DNA from: Cryomorphaceae bacterium | GTDB taxonomy: Bacteria; Bacteroidota; Bacteroidia; Flavobacteriales_D; SKUL01 | Direction of reading: 5' to 3' | Length of the DNA: 35,421 bases | Assembly (NCBI GenBank): GCA_007695365.1 | Contig: REDV01000086.1 | Location: forward strand, 1 to 35,421 | In this document: positions 1-7,314 of the stretch, one piece after another | How positions within the stretch are numbered: the first letter of the stretch is position 1 | Layout of the letters: the number at the start of each line of letters is the position of its first letter | Program-made: the position numbers and the translations under genes | The notes under the pieces: generated by a model | What the model saw: the letters and a program-made list of their open reading frames with translations, nothing else | What the model was told of the DNA's origin: nothing | Databases searched by the model: none

Positions 1-120
1 TTGCGGGATGTGAGATTGCCGGTCACAGGGTCAAAGGTATAGTGGAACGAAAATACGGAGTTTTGGCCGTTCTTACCAAGCTACACGGGCTCTATTTATC
101 GTAGCCTAAATCAAAAGACT
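1..120 (-). pseudogene. RHS-repeat protein fragment, broken, cut by the window edge
   Basis: Read on the minus strand, bases 80 to 1 encode an open stretch containing YTFDPVTGNLTSR, the Y-T-F-D-x-x-x-G-N-L signature of RHS/YD repeats. A stop codon (complement of 81-83) lies just before it and there is no start codon, so the frame is not the beginning of an intact gene. In a neighbouring frame around 85-120 the sequence SFDLGYDK resembles the segment that usually precedes such a repeat, which suggests decay by frameshift plus a stop. The rest of the gene would lie left of the window. An RHS relic, such as a silent toxin-tip cassette, is possible. The assignment rests on one short motif. Confidence 0.45.
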
Positions 121-217
121 CCGAAAACCCGCTACGCCACGACTAAACAGGCGTTCTCACCTGAATGCCGGTAAATATAGTTGTGAAACAGTCTGTTACG
201 ACCGCTTGCTGCGCTGC
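121..217. other. Intergenic remainder between RHS fragment and hemL
   Basis: This short stretch lies downstream of hemL, which is read on the minus strand. I see no open frame, RNA gene or convincing hairpin followed by a T-run. Confidence 0.4.
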
Positions 218-1516
218 TTAATTTTCCCCAAACACCTCATCCAACCCCCTGCACATATGCCGGGCGGCTTCGGCAATCAAGTCCTCCGTGTGCGCATCCG
301 ATACAAAGCCCACCTCATAACCCGAAGGACCGATATATACACCGTGCTCCAGCAAATAGGTGTGCAGCTTATTGAACCACTGCATATTTTCCGCGCGGAT
401 TTCCTCGGCCGAACGAATCGGTGAGCCGTCGCCAAAGGCCAGCCAGAAAATAGAGGCATGTTGCACCATCTTAAAGGGATAACCCTTGCTCGCGGCATGC
501 TCGTTCACGGTGTCGGTAAGCTGACGGGTGCGGGCTTCGAGCCGCTCGTAGAAACCGGGCTCCAGGCATTTTTGCAGTTGCGCAAATCCCGCCGCCATGG
601 CCACCGGGTTGCCCGACAGCGTGCCCGCCTGGTAAACCGGGCCGTCGGGCGATACGGCCGACATAATCTCACGACTGGCTCCGTAGGCTCCAACAGGTAA
701 ACCGCCGCCAATGATTTTTCCAAACGTGATAATATCCGGTGCAATGTCATAGGTGCCCGCAGCACCTTCAAACCCGGCTCTGAACCCGGAAATAACCTCG
801 TCAAAAATGAGGAGCACCCCGTATTTTTGGGTGATTTCGCGCACAAATCTCAGATATTCAGGTTGCTGAAGAAGGAGTCCGTTGTTGGCGGGAATGGGTT
901 CAATAATCACCGCCGCCAGGTCGTCGGCGTAGGTTTGGAGGGCGCTTTCAAGTGCTTCGCGGTCGTTGAGGGTAACCACAACCGTGTCGTTTACGGTGGC
1001 TTCGGGCACACCTGCCGAAGATGAGGTGCCGAGCGTTACCAAGCCCGAGCCGGCTTTTACCAGCAAGGCATCTACGTGGCCGTGGTAGCAACCTTCAAAC
1101 TTCAGTATCTTGTTTTTACCGGTGTAGCCACGCGCCAATCGCACGGCCGACATCACCGCCTCGGTTCCGCTGTTCACAAAGCGGATTTTTTCAATGTAGC
1201 GGTGGTTTTCCAGGATAAGTCCGGCCAGTTTGTTCTCAAGCCGCGTGGGAGCTCCGAAAGAAGTTCCGTTGTGAAGCGTTTGGATGATTTCCCCGATCAC
1301 CGTGTCGTTGGCGTGACCCAAAATCAGCGGTCCCCACGAGCAACAGAAATCAATGTAGCGCTGGCCGTCCGCATCCCAGATATACGGGCCCTTGCCGCGG
1401 TCTATAAAAAGGGGTGTGCCTCCCACTGAGCGAAAGGCCCGTACCGGTGAGTTAACTCCGCCGGGAAAATAGTTTTGTGCTTCCTGATAAAGTGCGCTTG
1501 ATACTTCTCTCTTCAT
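218..1516 (-). CDS. hemL: Glutamate-1-semialdehyde 2,1-aminomutase
   Basis: This PLP enzyme converts glutamate-1-semialdehyde to 5-aminolevulinate, the C5-pathway precursor of heme, in the cytoplasm. The 432-residue length is normal for the family. The class-III aminotransferase fold shows in VNSGTEAVMSA (about 114-124), the PLP-binding aspartate in FDEVISGFR (D239) and the Schiff-base lysine in TFGKIIGGGLPVGAYG (K267). The N-terminus (MKREVSSALYQEAQNYFPGGVNSPVRAF) is typical of HemL, so the ATG at 1516 is well supported. It stands alone on its strand, divergent from kynU. A perfect TAGCTTTG -7 box with a TTTG element 19 bp upstream of it gives a leader of roughly 50 nt. No oddities were seen. 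HemL is distinguished from other class-III aminotransferases by its characteristic start and the GGGLPVGAYG context. Confidence 0.96.
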   Translation of the reverse strand: MKREVSSALYQEAQNYFPGGVNSPVRAFRSVGGTPLFIDRGKGPYIWDADGQRYIDFCCSWGPLILGHANDTVIGEIIQTLHNGTSFGAPTRLENKLAGLILENHRYIEKIRFVNSGTEAVMSAVRLARGYTGKNKILKFEGCYHGHVDALLVKAGSGLVTLGTSSSAGVPEATVNDTVVVTLNDREALESALQTYADDLAAVIIEPIPANNGLLLQQPEYLRFVREITQKYGVLLIFDEVISGFRAGFEGAAGTYDIAPDIITFGKIIGGGLPVGAYGASREIMSAVSPDGPVYQAGTLSGNPVAMAAGFAQLQKCLEPGFYERLEARTRQLTDTVNEHAASKGYPFKMVQHASIFWLAFGDGSPIRSAEEIRAENMQWFNKLHTYLLEHGVYIGPSGYEVGFVSDAHTEDLIAEAARHMCRGLDEVFGEN

Positions 1517-1536
1517 TGACGCTTGTATTGCTTAGG

Positions 1537-1564
1537 TTGATAGAACAATTTTATCGTTACTTTG
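1537..1564 (+). promoter_or_regulatory. Candidate kynU operon promoter
   Basis: TTG at 1537-1539, a 17-bp spacer and TTACTTTG at 1557-1564 match the Bacteroidota promoter pattern with one mismatch in the -7 box. The predicted leader before the ATG at 1597 is about 25-30 nt. It lies directly beside the hemL -7 box, so the two polymerase sites would overlap. Confidence 0.3.
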
Positions 1565-1566
1565 TG

Positions 1567-1597
1567 CAAAGCTACTACGGATTCACCGAGACCCAAA
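1567..1597 (-). promoter_or_regulatory. Candidate hemL promoter (Bacteroidota -33/-7 type)
   Basis: On the minus strand TTTG (complement of 1594-1597), a 19-bp spacer and TAGCTTTG (complement of 1567-1574) match the Bacteroidota consensus TTTG-N17-23-TAnnTTTG without mismatch. The -33 element shares one base with the kynU start codon. Confidence 0.5.
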
Positions 1598-2895
1598 TGA
1601 AACCTGAGAATACTTTAGAATACGCCAAACAACTCGACGCTGCAGATGCGCTTAAAGCCTTCCGAAAGCGTTTTTTGTTTCCACAACACGAAGGCTCCCA
1701 TTGCGTCTACTTTACCGGAAACTCACTCGGACTTCAGCCCGAAACTGCCCGCGCGGCCTTGCTTCAGGAGCTGGACGACTGGGCCAAATGGGGTGTTGAA
1801 GGGCATTTCCATGCGAAAAACCCCTGGTATGCCTACCACGAGATGTTTGCGGAACCCATGTCCCGGTTGGTGGGCGCGCACCCCGATGAGGTGGTGGCCA
1901 TGAACGGGCTTACTACCAATTTGCATTTGCTGATGGTGTCCTTTTTCCGGCCGCAGGGAAAACGTACGCGCATCCTCTGCGAGGCGAAAGCTTTTCCCTC
2001 AGATCTTTACGCCTTAGAGTCGCAGTTGCGCCATCACGGACTCGATCCCGATGAGCACCTCATTGCACTCGAGCCCCGGGAAGGAGAACACACCCTGCGC
2101 ACCGAAGATGTGATTGCGGCCATCCGCGAGGCGGGCGACACCCTTGCCCTCACCATGATAGGAGGTGTAAACTACTACACCGGGCAGGTGTTCGACATTC
2201 CCGCCATTACCGCCGCTGCGCATAACGTAGGCGCATTGGCCGGTTGGGACCTGGCACATGCCGCCGGAAACATCATCCTGAAACTCCACGATTGGAAAGT
2301 GGATTTTGCCGCGTGGTGTACCTATAAATACCTGAACTCGGGCCCGGGCAGCGTGTCGGGTGTATTTGTGCACCAGCGCCACGGACACAACCCCGAAGTA
2401 CCGCGCTTTGCCGGTTGGTGGGGTTACGACAAAACAACCCGCTTTGATATGAAGCCCGGTTTCAGGCCCATTCCCGGAGCTGAGGGCTGGCAGTTGAGCA
2501 ATGCACCGGTTTTTAGCATGGCGGTACACAAGGCCTCGCTCGATATTTTTGACGAAGCCGGTATGCCGGCCATTCGCAACAAGAGTGAACAACTTACCGC
2601 TTTTTTGGATTTTGTGTTGCAGGAAACTGCACGTGCGGTGGGCAACGCCAGCTTTGAGGTGATCACACCGGCAACCAAAGAGGCACGCGGTGCGCAATTA
2701 TCGGTGCTGGTGCACGGAGCGGGCAAGTGGCTCTTTGATGCCCTTACCCATCGCGGCGTGGTGGTTGACTGGAGAGAACCCAATGTAATCAGAATGGCAC
2801 CTGCGCCACTCTACAACAGCTTTGAGGATGTGTTCAGGTTTGGGCAAATCCTCACTGAAGTGCTGGAAGAAGCAGGTGTGAAAAGTGAAAGTTAA
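1597..2895 (+). CDS. kynU: Kynureninase
   Basis: This PLP enzyme cleaves kynurenine or 3-hydroxykynurenine to anthranilate or 3-hydroxyanthranilate plus alanine, in tryptophan catabolism. The frame is open from 1477, but the family-like start is MKPENTLEYAKQLDAADAL at 1597, giving 432 residues. The earlier codons overlap hemL and read as random sequence. Recognisable features are YFTGNSLGLQP near residue 38, WDLAHAAGN with PLP-binding D218, and the Schiff-base lysine in WCTYKYLNSGPGS (K244). It is the first gene of an operon. The monooxygenase gene that makes its 3-hydroxylated substrate starts 13 bp after its stop. Other steps (tryptophan dioxygenase, formamidase, 3-hydroxyanthranilate dioxygenase) are not in the window. 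Confidence 0.95.
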   Translation: MKPENTLEYAKQLDAADALKAFRKRFLFPQHEGSHCVYFTGNSLGLQPETARAALLQELDDWAKWGVEGHFHAKNPWYAYHEMFAEPMSRLVGAHPDEVVAMNGLTTNLHLLMVSFFRPQGKRTRILCEAKAFPSDLYALESQLRHHGLDPDEHLIALEPREGEHTLRTEDVIAAIREAGDTLALTMIGGVNYYTGQVFDIPAITAAAHNVGALAGWDLAHAAGNIILKLHDWKVDFAAWCTYKYLNSGPGSVSGVFVHQRHGHNPEVPRFAGWWGYDKTTRFDMKPGFRPIPGAEGWQLSNAPVFSMAVHKASLDIFDEAGMPAIRNKSEQLTAFLDFVLQETARAVGNASFEVITPATKEARGAQLSVLVHGAGKWLFDALTHRGVVVDWREPNVIRMAPAPLYNSFEDVFRFGQILTEVLEEAGVKSES

Positions 2896-2908
2896 ACGCA
2901 TAGAGCAC

Positions 2909-4270
2909 ATGAAATCAGTAACCATTGTAGGAGGAGGCCTTGTAGGCGGTCTGTTGGCCGCCTTGATGGCGCAAAGAGGCTACCGCGTAGCTGTTTACGA
3001 GCGTCGGCCCGATATTCGTAAAGCTGAAATATCAGCCGGAAAATCCATCAACCTTGCCCTTTCAGACCGCGGCTGGAAGGCACTCGGCCTGGTGGGTGCC
3101 GATGACGAAGTAAAGGCCATAGCGACCCCTATGTACGGCCGAAAAATGCATGCGATTGACGGAGAAGTCACCTATCAGGCATACGGACTGGAGGGACAAG
3201 CCATCTATTCTGTTTCACGTGGCGGAATCAATGCCAAATTGCTTGAAATTGCTGACCGAAGCGGAAATGTATCCACCCACTTTAACGAAAAGTGCCTGCA
3301 TGTGGACCTCGAGCAAAATGAGTTGACTTTTGAAAACACCCAAACCGGAAAAATCACCCATGTAAAGAGCGATCTCATTTTTGCAAGCGATGGCGCTTTT
3401 TCTGCTGTAAGGGCGGTCATGCAGAAAACAGACCGCTTCAACTACCAGCAAGAGTACCTTCAAGATGGATACCGCGAAATTCTGCTTCCGGCCAATGAAG
3501 ACGGCACCCATAAACTCGACCCCAATGCCTTGCACATCTGGCCCAGAGGTCGCTACATGCTGATAGCCCTTGCCAACCAGGACGGCAGTTTTACCTGCAC
3601 CCTCTTTATGCCGTTTGAAGGAAATCCCTCCTTTGATTCACTGCAAACCCCCGACGATGTAAATCGCTTTTTCGCGGAGATATTCCCCGATTTTTACGCC
3701 ATGATGCCCGACGTGGGCGACGACTATTTCAGGCATCCGCTTTCATCGCTGGCCATCATCCGATGCTATCCGTGGGTGCGTGGTAGGGTGGCGTTGATTG
3801 GCGATGCGGCCCATGCCATTGTGCCGTTTTACGGGCAGGGTATGAATTCTGGTTTTGAGGATTGTACAGTCCTTTCTGAACTCATGGACAAGCACGGAGA
3901 AAACTGGGATGCACTGCTTCAGGAATACCAGGAGTTGCGCAAACCCGACGGCGACGCCATTGCCCAATTAGCAGTGGATAATTATTACGTGATGCGCGAT
4001 TATGTGGCCGATGAAGATTTTCTGCTGCGAAAGAAAATTGAGAAGAAGATCTTTGAAAAGCACCCCGACAAATGGATGCCGTTGTACTCGCAGGTTACCT
4101 TCAGCCACATCCGCTATTCTGAGGCGTATGAAACCGGACAGAAGCAAGACCGTATCATGGATGAGGTTATGAAGCACCCCGGTATTCACAAAAAGTGGGA
4201 CAGCAACGAAATAGAAGAGCTCGTTTTGAGTTTATGGGAGAAACAACAAACAGCAGCCCACGCCGAATAA
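2909..4270 (+). CDS. kmo: Kynurenine 3-monooxygenase
   Basis: This FAD-dependent aromatic hydroxylase converts kynurenine to 3-hydroxykynurenine using NADPH and O2. The N-terminal dinucleotide-binding motif is VTIVGGGLVGGLLA (about 4-17). The second FAD motif, RVALIGDAAHAIVPFYGQGMN, is characteristic of KMO. Length is 453 residues, as expected. I chose the ATG at 2909 because the Rossmann strand begins at once. The upstream ATG at 2885 would overlap kynU and add eight charged residues. The gene lies 13 bp after kynU and 5 bp before the third gene, so the three are probably co-transcribed. It belongs to the oxidative branch leading through 3-hydroxyanthranilate to quinolinate/NAD or to further breakdown. 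Confidence 0.94.
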   Translation: MKSVTIVGGGLVGGLLAALMAQRGYRVAVYERRPDIRKAEISAGKSINLALSDRGWKALGLVGADDEVKAIATPMYGRKMHAIDGEVTYQAYGLEGQAIYSVSRGGINAKLLEIADRSGNVSTHFNEKCLHVDLEQNELTFENTQTGKITHVKSDLIFASDGAFSAVRAVMQKTDRFNYQQEYLQDGYREILLPANEDGTHKLDPNALHIWPRGRYMLIALANQDGSFTCTLFMPFEGNPSFDSLQTPDDVNRFFAEIFPDFYAMMPDVGDDYFRHPLSSLAIIRCYPWVRGRVALIGDAAHAIVPFYGQGMNSGFEDCTVLSELMDKHGENWDALLQEYQELRKPDGDAIAQLAVDNYYVMRDYVADEDFLLRKKIEKKIFEKHPDKWMPLYSQVTFSHIRYSEAYETGQKQDRIMDEVMKHPGIHKKWDSNEIEELVLSLWEKQQTAAHAE

Positions 4271-4275
4271 CGCTC

Positions 4276-5151
4276 ATGCATCAAAAGCTCGTCTATATAC
4301 TCGCGCTGGTTTTTGCCCTGGGTCTTCAGGAAACCATGGCGCAGGCTACACAGTACCGCGGAAAGCGGGCTCCGGCCTTTGAAGTGGGACACAGCTTCAA
4401 CAATCAGGGTTGGTACATTTTGCCGGGAATCACCCATACACTTGGCTTTGCCCACACCGAGCGCGACAGAATAGGCCCCGATTCGTCGGTGGTAACCACC
4501 CACAACCCCGCAGGCCAGATGGGGGCGTTTTTGCAACTGGGCCGTTTCCACGTGTGGGAAAACCGCTTTTTTCAGCTCTTTGATTACGGATTGGATGTGC
4601 GATGGCTGCGTGGTGTGCACAATCGAACAAGGGATTACCGCTTTGGAGATGAAGAAGTAAACTGGATGGCGATGGAGGGCAATGGTCGCTTTTCGGATCT
4701 GTGGCTGGGAGCCACCACCAATCTGAGCCATGTAAGCAGAATCGGCAATGGCGTTTTCATTACCAATGCCATCGGTGCCAACCTCAACTACGCACTGGTG
4801 CGCGGTACACGCGCCGAGGGGGCCTATGAAGGAACCCAAACTTTTGAGCCTCCGGTATTCGCCGCGCAACTTCACTACCGCTTGGGTGTGGGTTTTCCGC
4901 TGGGTAATGGTTGGTACATCATGCCCACCATCGAAACCCCCATACTTGGAATTTTTGCGTGGAATGGCGGGCATCCATCCATGCGCTACTTTGATACCTA
5001 TTACCAGCCCTTGCTGATTGGCATCAACATCATGAAACTCGACAGGATGAAAATGAAACCCTGTCCCACAGAAGGGGGTGACGGTAAAAAGCGCAAGGGA
5101 GAAGACGGCGGACTCTGGGATAAGAAGATGAGGAAAAAGTACGGTTGGTAG
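4276..5151 (+). CDS. Secreted protein of unknown function, third gene of kyn operon
   Basis: I do not recognise the family. The 291-residue product begins with a clear signal peptide (MHQKLVYILALVFALGLQETMAQA, cleavage near residue 24), so it is exported. The ATG at 4276 is chosen because the signal peptide starts there; longer starts lie inside kmo. The mature part is rich in aromatic and glycine residues with alternating patterns suggestive of beta strands. It has two similar pieces, GWYILPGI near residue 44 and GWYIMPTIE near residue 213. The C-terminal tail is strongly basic (KKRKGEDGGLWDKKMRKKYGW). An outer-membrane or periplasmic location is plausible. It starts 5 bp after kmo, but nothing in the sequence links it to tryptophan metabolism. 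Its stop lies 3 bp from the stop of the convergent phosphatase gene. Confidence 0.8.
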   Translation: MHQKLVYILALVFALGLQETMAQATQYRGKRAPAFEVGHSFNNQGWYILPGITHTLGFAHTERDRIGPDSSVVTTHNPAGQMGAFLQLGRFHVWENRFFQLFDYGLDVRWLRGVHNRTRDYRFGDEEVNWMAMEGNGRFSDLWLGATTNLSHVSRIGNGVFITNAIGANLNYALVRGTRAEGAYEGTQTFEPPVFAAQLHYRLGVGFPLGNGWYIMPTIETPILGIFAWNGGHPSMRYFDTYYQPLLIGINIMKLDRMKMKPCPTEGGDGKKRKGEDGGLWDKKMRKKYGW

Positions 5152-5154
5152 CGG

Positions 5155-6339
5155 TCAGATTTCAACGCCAACAATGCATACATCGTCATTTTGTTCTTTA
5201 TCACCTTTCCAAAGATGAAAGCGACGCACCAGAAGGTCTTTCTGCTCGCTGATGGGAAGTCTTTGCGCATCCAGCATAATGTTCCTGAAGCGCGGGGCCT
5301 TTAGTTTTTTGTCGAATAGACCTCCAAACTGATCTCTGAATCCGTCGGTGAATGCAAAAAAACGATCGCCGGGCAAAAGCTTCACGGTGAAATTAGTGAA
5401 GGCTTTTGTGGGTCCGTGATACATCCCAATGGGTTGACGATTACCCTCCAGAATGTACAACCGGTGATTTTTGTGCACATGATCCGGGGTGTAAATGCTG
5501 CCTTGCAGGTTTTCCAGCAAAGTTCCATTGCTGCGAACTACAAAAAGTGGTTGGTTGGCTCCTGAAAAGCATAGCACATTGTTGTGCTTGTTAAAGGAAC
5601 AAAGCGACAGATCCAAACCATCGCGACAGCATTCCAAATGGTTTTGATTCAAAGATTGGGTGATGCTTTTGCGCATTTCATCCAATATATTAGACGGATT
5701 CAGCACTCCGCGAGCGTGAATGGTTTCCTCAAGAAACCGCTGTCCTATGAGGCTCATAAAAGCCCCCGGTACACCGTGACCCGTGCAGTCGGCTACAGCG
5801 AGGTAGGTTGTGTCGTATTTTTCTGTGAGCCAGAAAAAATCACCACTTACAATCTCTCTGGGCTGCAACAAAGCGAAAGATTTTGGGAAAGACTTCCTCA
5901 GCTTTTTTTCGCCCGGTAACAAAGCGGTTTGAATGGTGCGGGCATAGGTGAGGCTGGCGTGAAGTTGCTGGCTCTTTTCGGACGCGATGCGGTGCTGCTC
6001 CCGCATGGCCGCCTGCTCCGAAGCGATTTTCATGTTTCTGAATTGAAGCTGTTCAATCAGGAGCTGATTGTGTCTTTTGGTTCTGTGGTAAAGGTTTCCG
6101 GCAAAAACAGACAAAAGGAAAAAACCCAATCCACCGCCTAAAAGTGCCATGTTGGATAGGTACACCTCACCGGAATCCACGCCCCATTCAAGGTGCAATA
6201 CCACCGCCGGATAATGCAGCCATTGAAACAGTTCGTAAATCCACATGAGCTTGTCGTCTGACATCACTGACCAGACTTGTTCGGTTGGGCGCCATTCACA
6301 TGGTTCGGCGAATGACACAAGGGGGACTTGAATCTTCAT
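5155..6339 (-). CDS. Membrane-anchored SpoIIE/PP2C-type serine phosphatase
   Basis: This is a probable protein serine/threonine phosphatase of the SpoIIE/RsbU class, acting at the inner face of the membrane. Order of parts: a short N-terminal region of about 60 residues, one hydrophobic segment (about 63-82, LLGGGLGFFLLSVF), a charged probable coiled coil (about 85-130), and the PP2C-like domain (about 132-394). The domain shows YARTIQTALLP (132-142), SGDFFW (165-170), VADCTGHGVPGAFMS with metal-binding D184, FAFTDGFRDQ with D332, and the final DDVCIV (385-390). In relatives such phosphatases act on STAS-domain or histidine-kinase-linked partners. No partner gene is adjacent here. Starts further in (M26) are possible. 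The gene is alone on its strand, with a possible promoter and dyad upstream. Confidence 0.88.
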   Translation of the reverse strand: MKIQVPLVSFAEPCEWRPTEQVWSVMSDDKLMWIYELFQWLHYPAVVLHLEWGVDSGEVYLSNMALLGGGLGFFLLSVFAGNLYHRTKRHNQLLIEQLQFRNMKIASEQAAMREQHRIASEKSQQLHASLTYARTIQTALLPGEKKLRKSFPKSFALLQPREIVSGDFFWLTEKYDTTYLAVADCTGHGVPGAFMSLIGQRFLEETIHARGVLNPSNILDEMRKSITQSLNQNHLECCRDGLDLSLCSFNKHNNVLCFSGANQPLFVVRSNGTLLENLQGSIYTPDHVHKNHRLYILEGNRQPIGMYHGPTKAFTNFTVKLLPGDRFFAFTDGFRDQFGGLFDKKLKAPRFRNIMLDAQRLPISEQKDLLVRRFHLWKGDKEQNDDVCIVGVEI

Positions 6340-6381
6340 ACGCCCGGAGTTTGGTTAATACCTGGTTGCTTGGCTTCGTAT

Positions 6382-6389
6382 CAAATATA
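6382..6389 (-). promoter_or_regulatory. Candidate -7 box for the SpoIIE-type phosphatase gene
   Basis: The complement of 6382-6389 reads TATATTTG, a perfect TAnnTTTG box, and predicts a leader of roughly 35 nt to the ATG at 6339. No good TTTG -33 element stands at the usual 17-23 bp. Instead that region is occupied by the 6403-6418 inverted repeat. Confidence 0.35.
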
Positions 6390-6402
6390 GTTCAGGCCTT
6401 GG

Positions 6403-6418
6403 TCAAAGTCCACTTTGA
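6403..6418. repeat. Perfect inverted repeat 7+2+7
   Basis: TCAAAGT-CC-ACTTTGA is a perfect 7-bp dyad with a 2-bp centre. The loop is too short for an RNA hairpin, so a protein-binding operator is more likely than a terminator. It lies where the -33 element of the phosphatase promoter would be. Confidence 0.45.
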
Positions 6419-6511
6419 GGACTGCTTTTAGACCAAACCACAAGGAGCAAAGACCAAGAGGGCTTCACATTCGGCTGGATGGAACTACTGCGTTGATGTT
6501 AGGTTGTTCCG

Positions 6512-7150
6512 TTAAGAAAAAAACGGATTGGTTTTTCGCTCGGTTCCCACATTTGTCAGGGGGCCGTGGCCGGGAATCACAGCATAATCGTCGGGCAGTG
6601 TGAAGATTTTTTTCCGAATGCTGTCCAGCAGTTGTTCGTGATTGCCACCGGGCAAATCTGTTCTGCCGATACTCCCTTGAAAAAGAACGTCTCCACCAAT
6701 AATCCATTTGCCTTTCTCGTGAACCAGCACAATGTGGCCCGGCGCGTGGCCGGGAACGTGCAGAACGCTGAGCTTTTCGCCGGCAAGTTCAATTTCATCG
6801 CCTTCAGAAAGAAAAGTGCCTGGCTCGGGAGATGGATCGTAATCTATACCGTAGAGGTGTGCATACTGCGGAACAGCCTTTAGCAGAGGCAGATCGTCCT
6901 TATGCATTTGCAGTTTTAGCTTAAACTTGTCGGCCACAAAACGATTACCCAGCACGTGGTCAATATGGCAATGGGTGTTGATGAGCATCACCGGATTCAG
7001 CTTTTTGGCATCTAAAAAGTCCAGAAGCCCAAGGCGCTCCTTTTCATTGGAGAATCCGGGATCAATTATGGCGCATTCGCCGGTTTCGGCGTACACTACA
7101 GTACTGTTTTCCTGAAAGGGGTTTACGGTAAATACGTGGGCTTGCAACAT
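6512..7150 (-). CDS. MBL-fold metallo-hydrolase, glyoxalase II-like
   Basis: This is a cytoplasmic zinc hydrolase of the glyoxalase II subgroup of metallo-beta-lactamase-fold proteins (212 residues). The metal ligands are complete: THCHIDH (59-65), the histidine in HVPGHAPGH (H135), the aspartate in IGGDVLF (D154) and the histidine in VIPGHGP (H195). The exact substrate is not set by these motifs; hydroxyacylglutathione-type thioesters or other small esters are usual. The start at 7150 (MLQAHVFTVNPFQENS) matches the family's typical first strand. The upstream in-frame ATG at 7180 adds ten unconvincing residues. The gene is divergent from the large outer-membrane protein gene. Confidence 0.9.
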   Translation of the reverse strand: MLQAHVFTVNPFQENSTVVYAETGECAIIDPGFSNEKERLGLLDFLDAKKLNPVMLINTHCHIDHVLGNRFVADKFKLKLQMHKDDLPLLKAVPQYAHLYGIDYDPSPEPGTFLSEGDEIELAGEKLSVLHVPGHAPGHIVLVHEKGKWIIGGDVLFQGSIGRTDLPGGNHEQLLDSIRKKIFTLPDDYAVIPGHGPLTNVGTERKTNPFFS

Positions 7151-7165
7151 GGTTCGTCCTTTTGT

Positions 7166-7181
7166 GGTGCAAAGGTGCAAA
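7166..7181. repeat. Tandem 8-bp direct repeat upstream of the MBL-fold gene
   Basis: GGTGCAAA occurs twice without a gap. On the minus strand this gives two TTTGCACC units, each holding a TTTG like that of a -33 or -7 element, 16-31 bp upstream of the MBL-fold start codon. It could be part of that promoter or chance. Confidence 0.4.
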
Positions 7182-7259
7182 TTTGTGTGCTACCCTTTTG
7201 CCAATGATGCAGGTTGGTTGGGGTGGCAATATTGGCGAAATTCGCACGTAGTTATTCTG

Positions 7260-7288
7260 TTTGGCACAAACCTATTGCCCGATATTTG
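7260..7288 (+). promoter_or_regulatory. Candidate promoter for the TolB-like outer-membrane protein gene
   Basis: TTTG at 7260-7263, a 17-bp spacer and GATATTTG at 7281-7288 match the Bacteroidota pattern with one mismatch (G for T at the first base of the -7 box). The start codon follows 26 bp later. Confidence 0.28.
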
Positions 7289-7314
7289 GTTATTTTTACG
7301 CTCCATTAAAATCT

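Noticed and set aside
81-217. Possible small RNA or tRNA near the left edge
   Set aside because: No cloverleaf, CCA end or strong stem was seen; part of the stretch is better explained as RHS decay.
1477-1596. Forty-codon N-terminal extension of kynureninase
   Set aside because: It overlaps the hemL start, contains the promoter region and does not resemble a kynureninase N-terminus or a clean signal peptide.
4186-4974. Minus-strand open frame (262 codons) opposite the exported protein gene of the kyn operon
   Set aside because: The plus-strand gene has a signal peptide and operon spacing; the antisense frame has no domain and overlaps kmo.
7166-7181. Tandem GGTGCAAA repeat as a phase-variation or iteron element
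   Set aside because: Only two copies are present and no others are near; two units are too few for slippage control or an origin. Kept only as a minor repeat feature.
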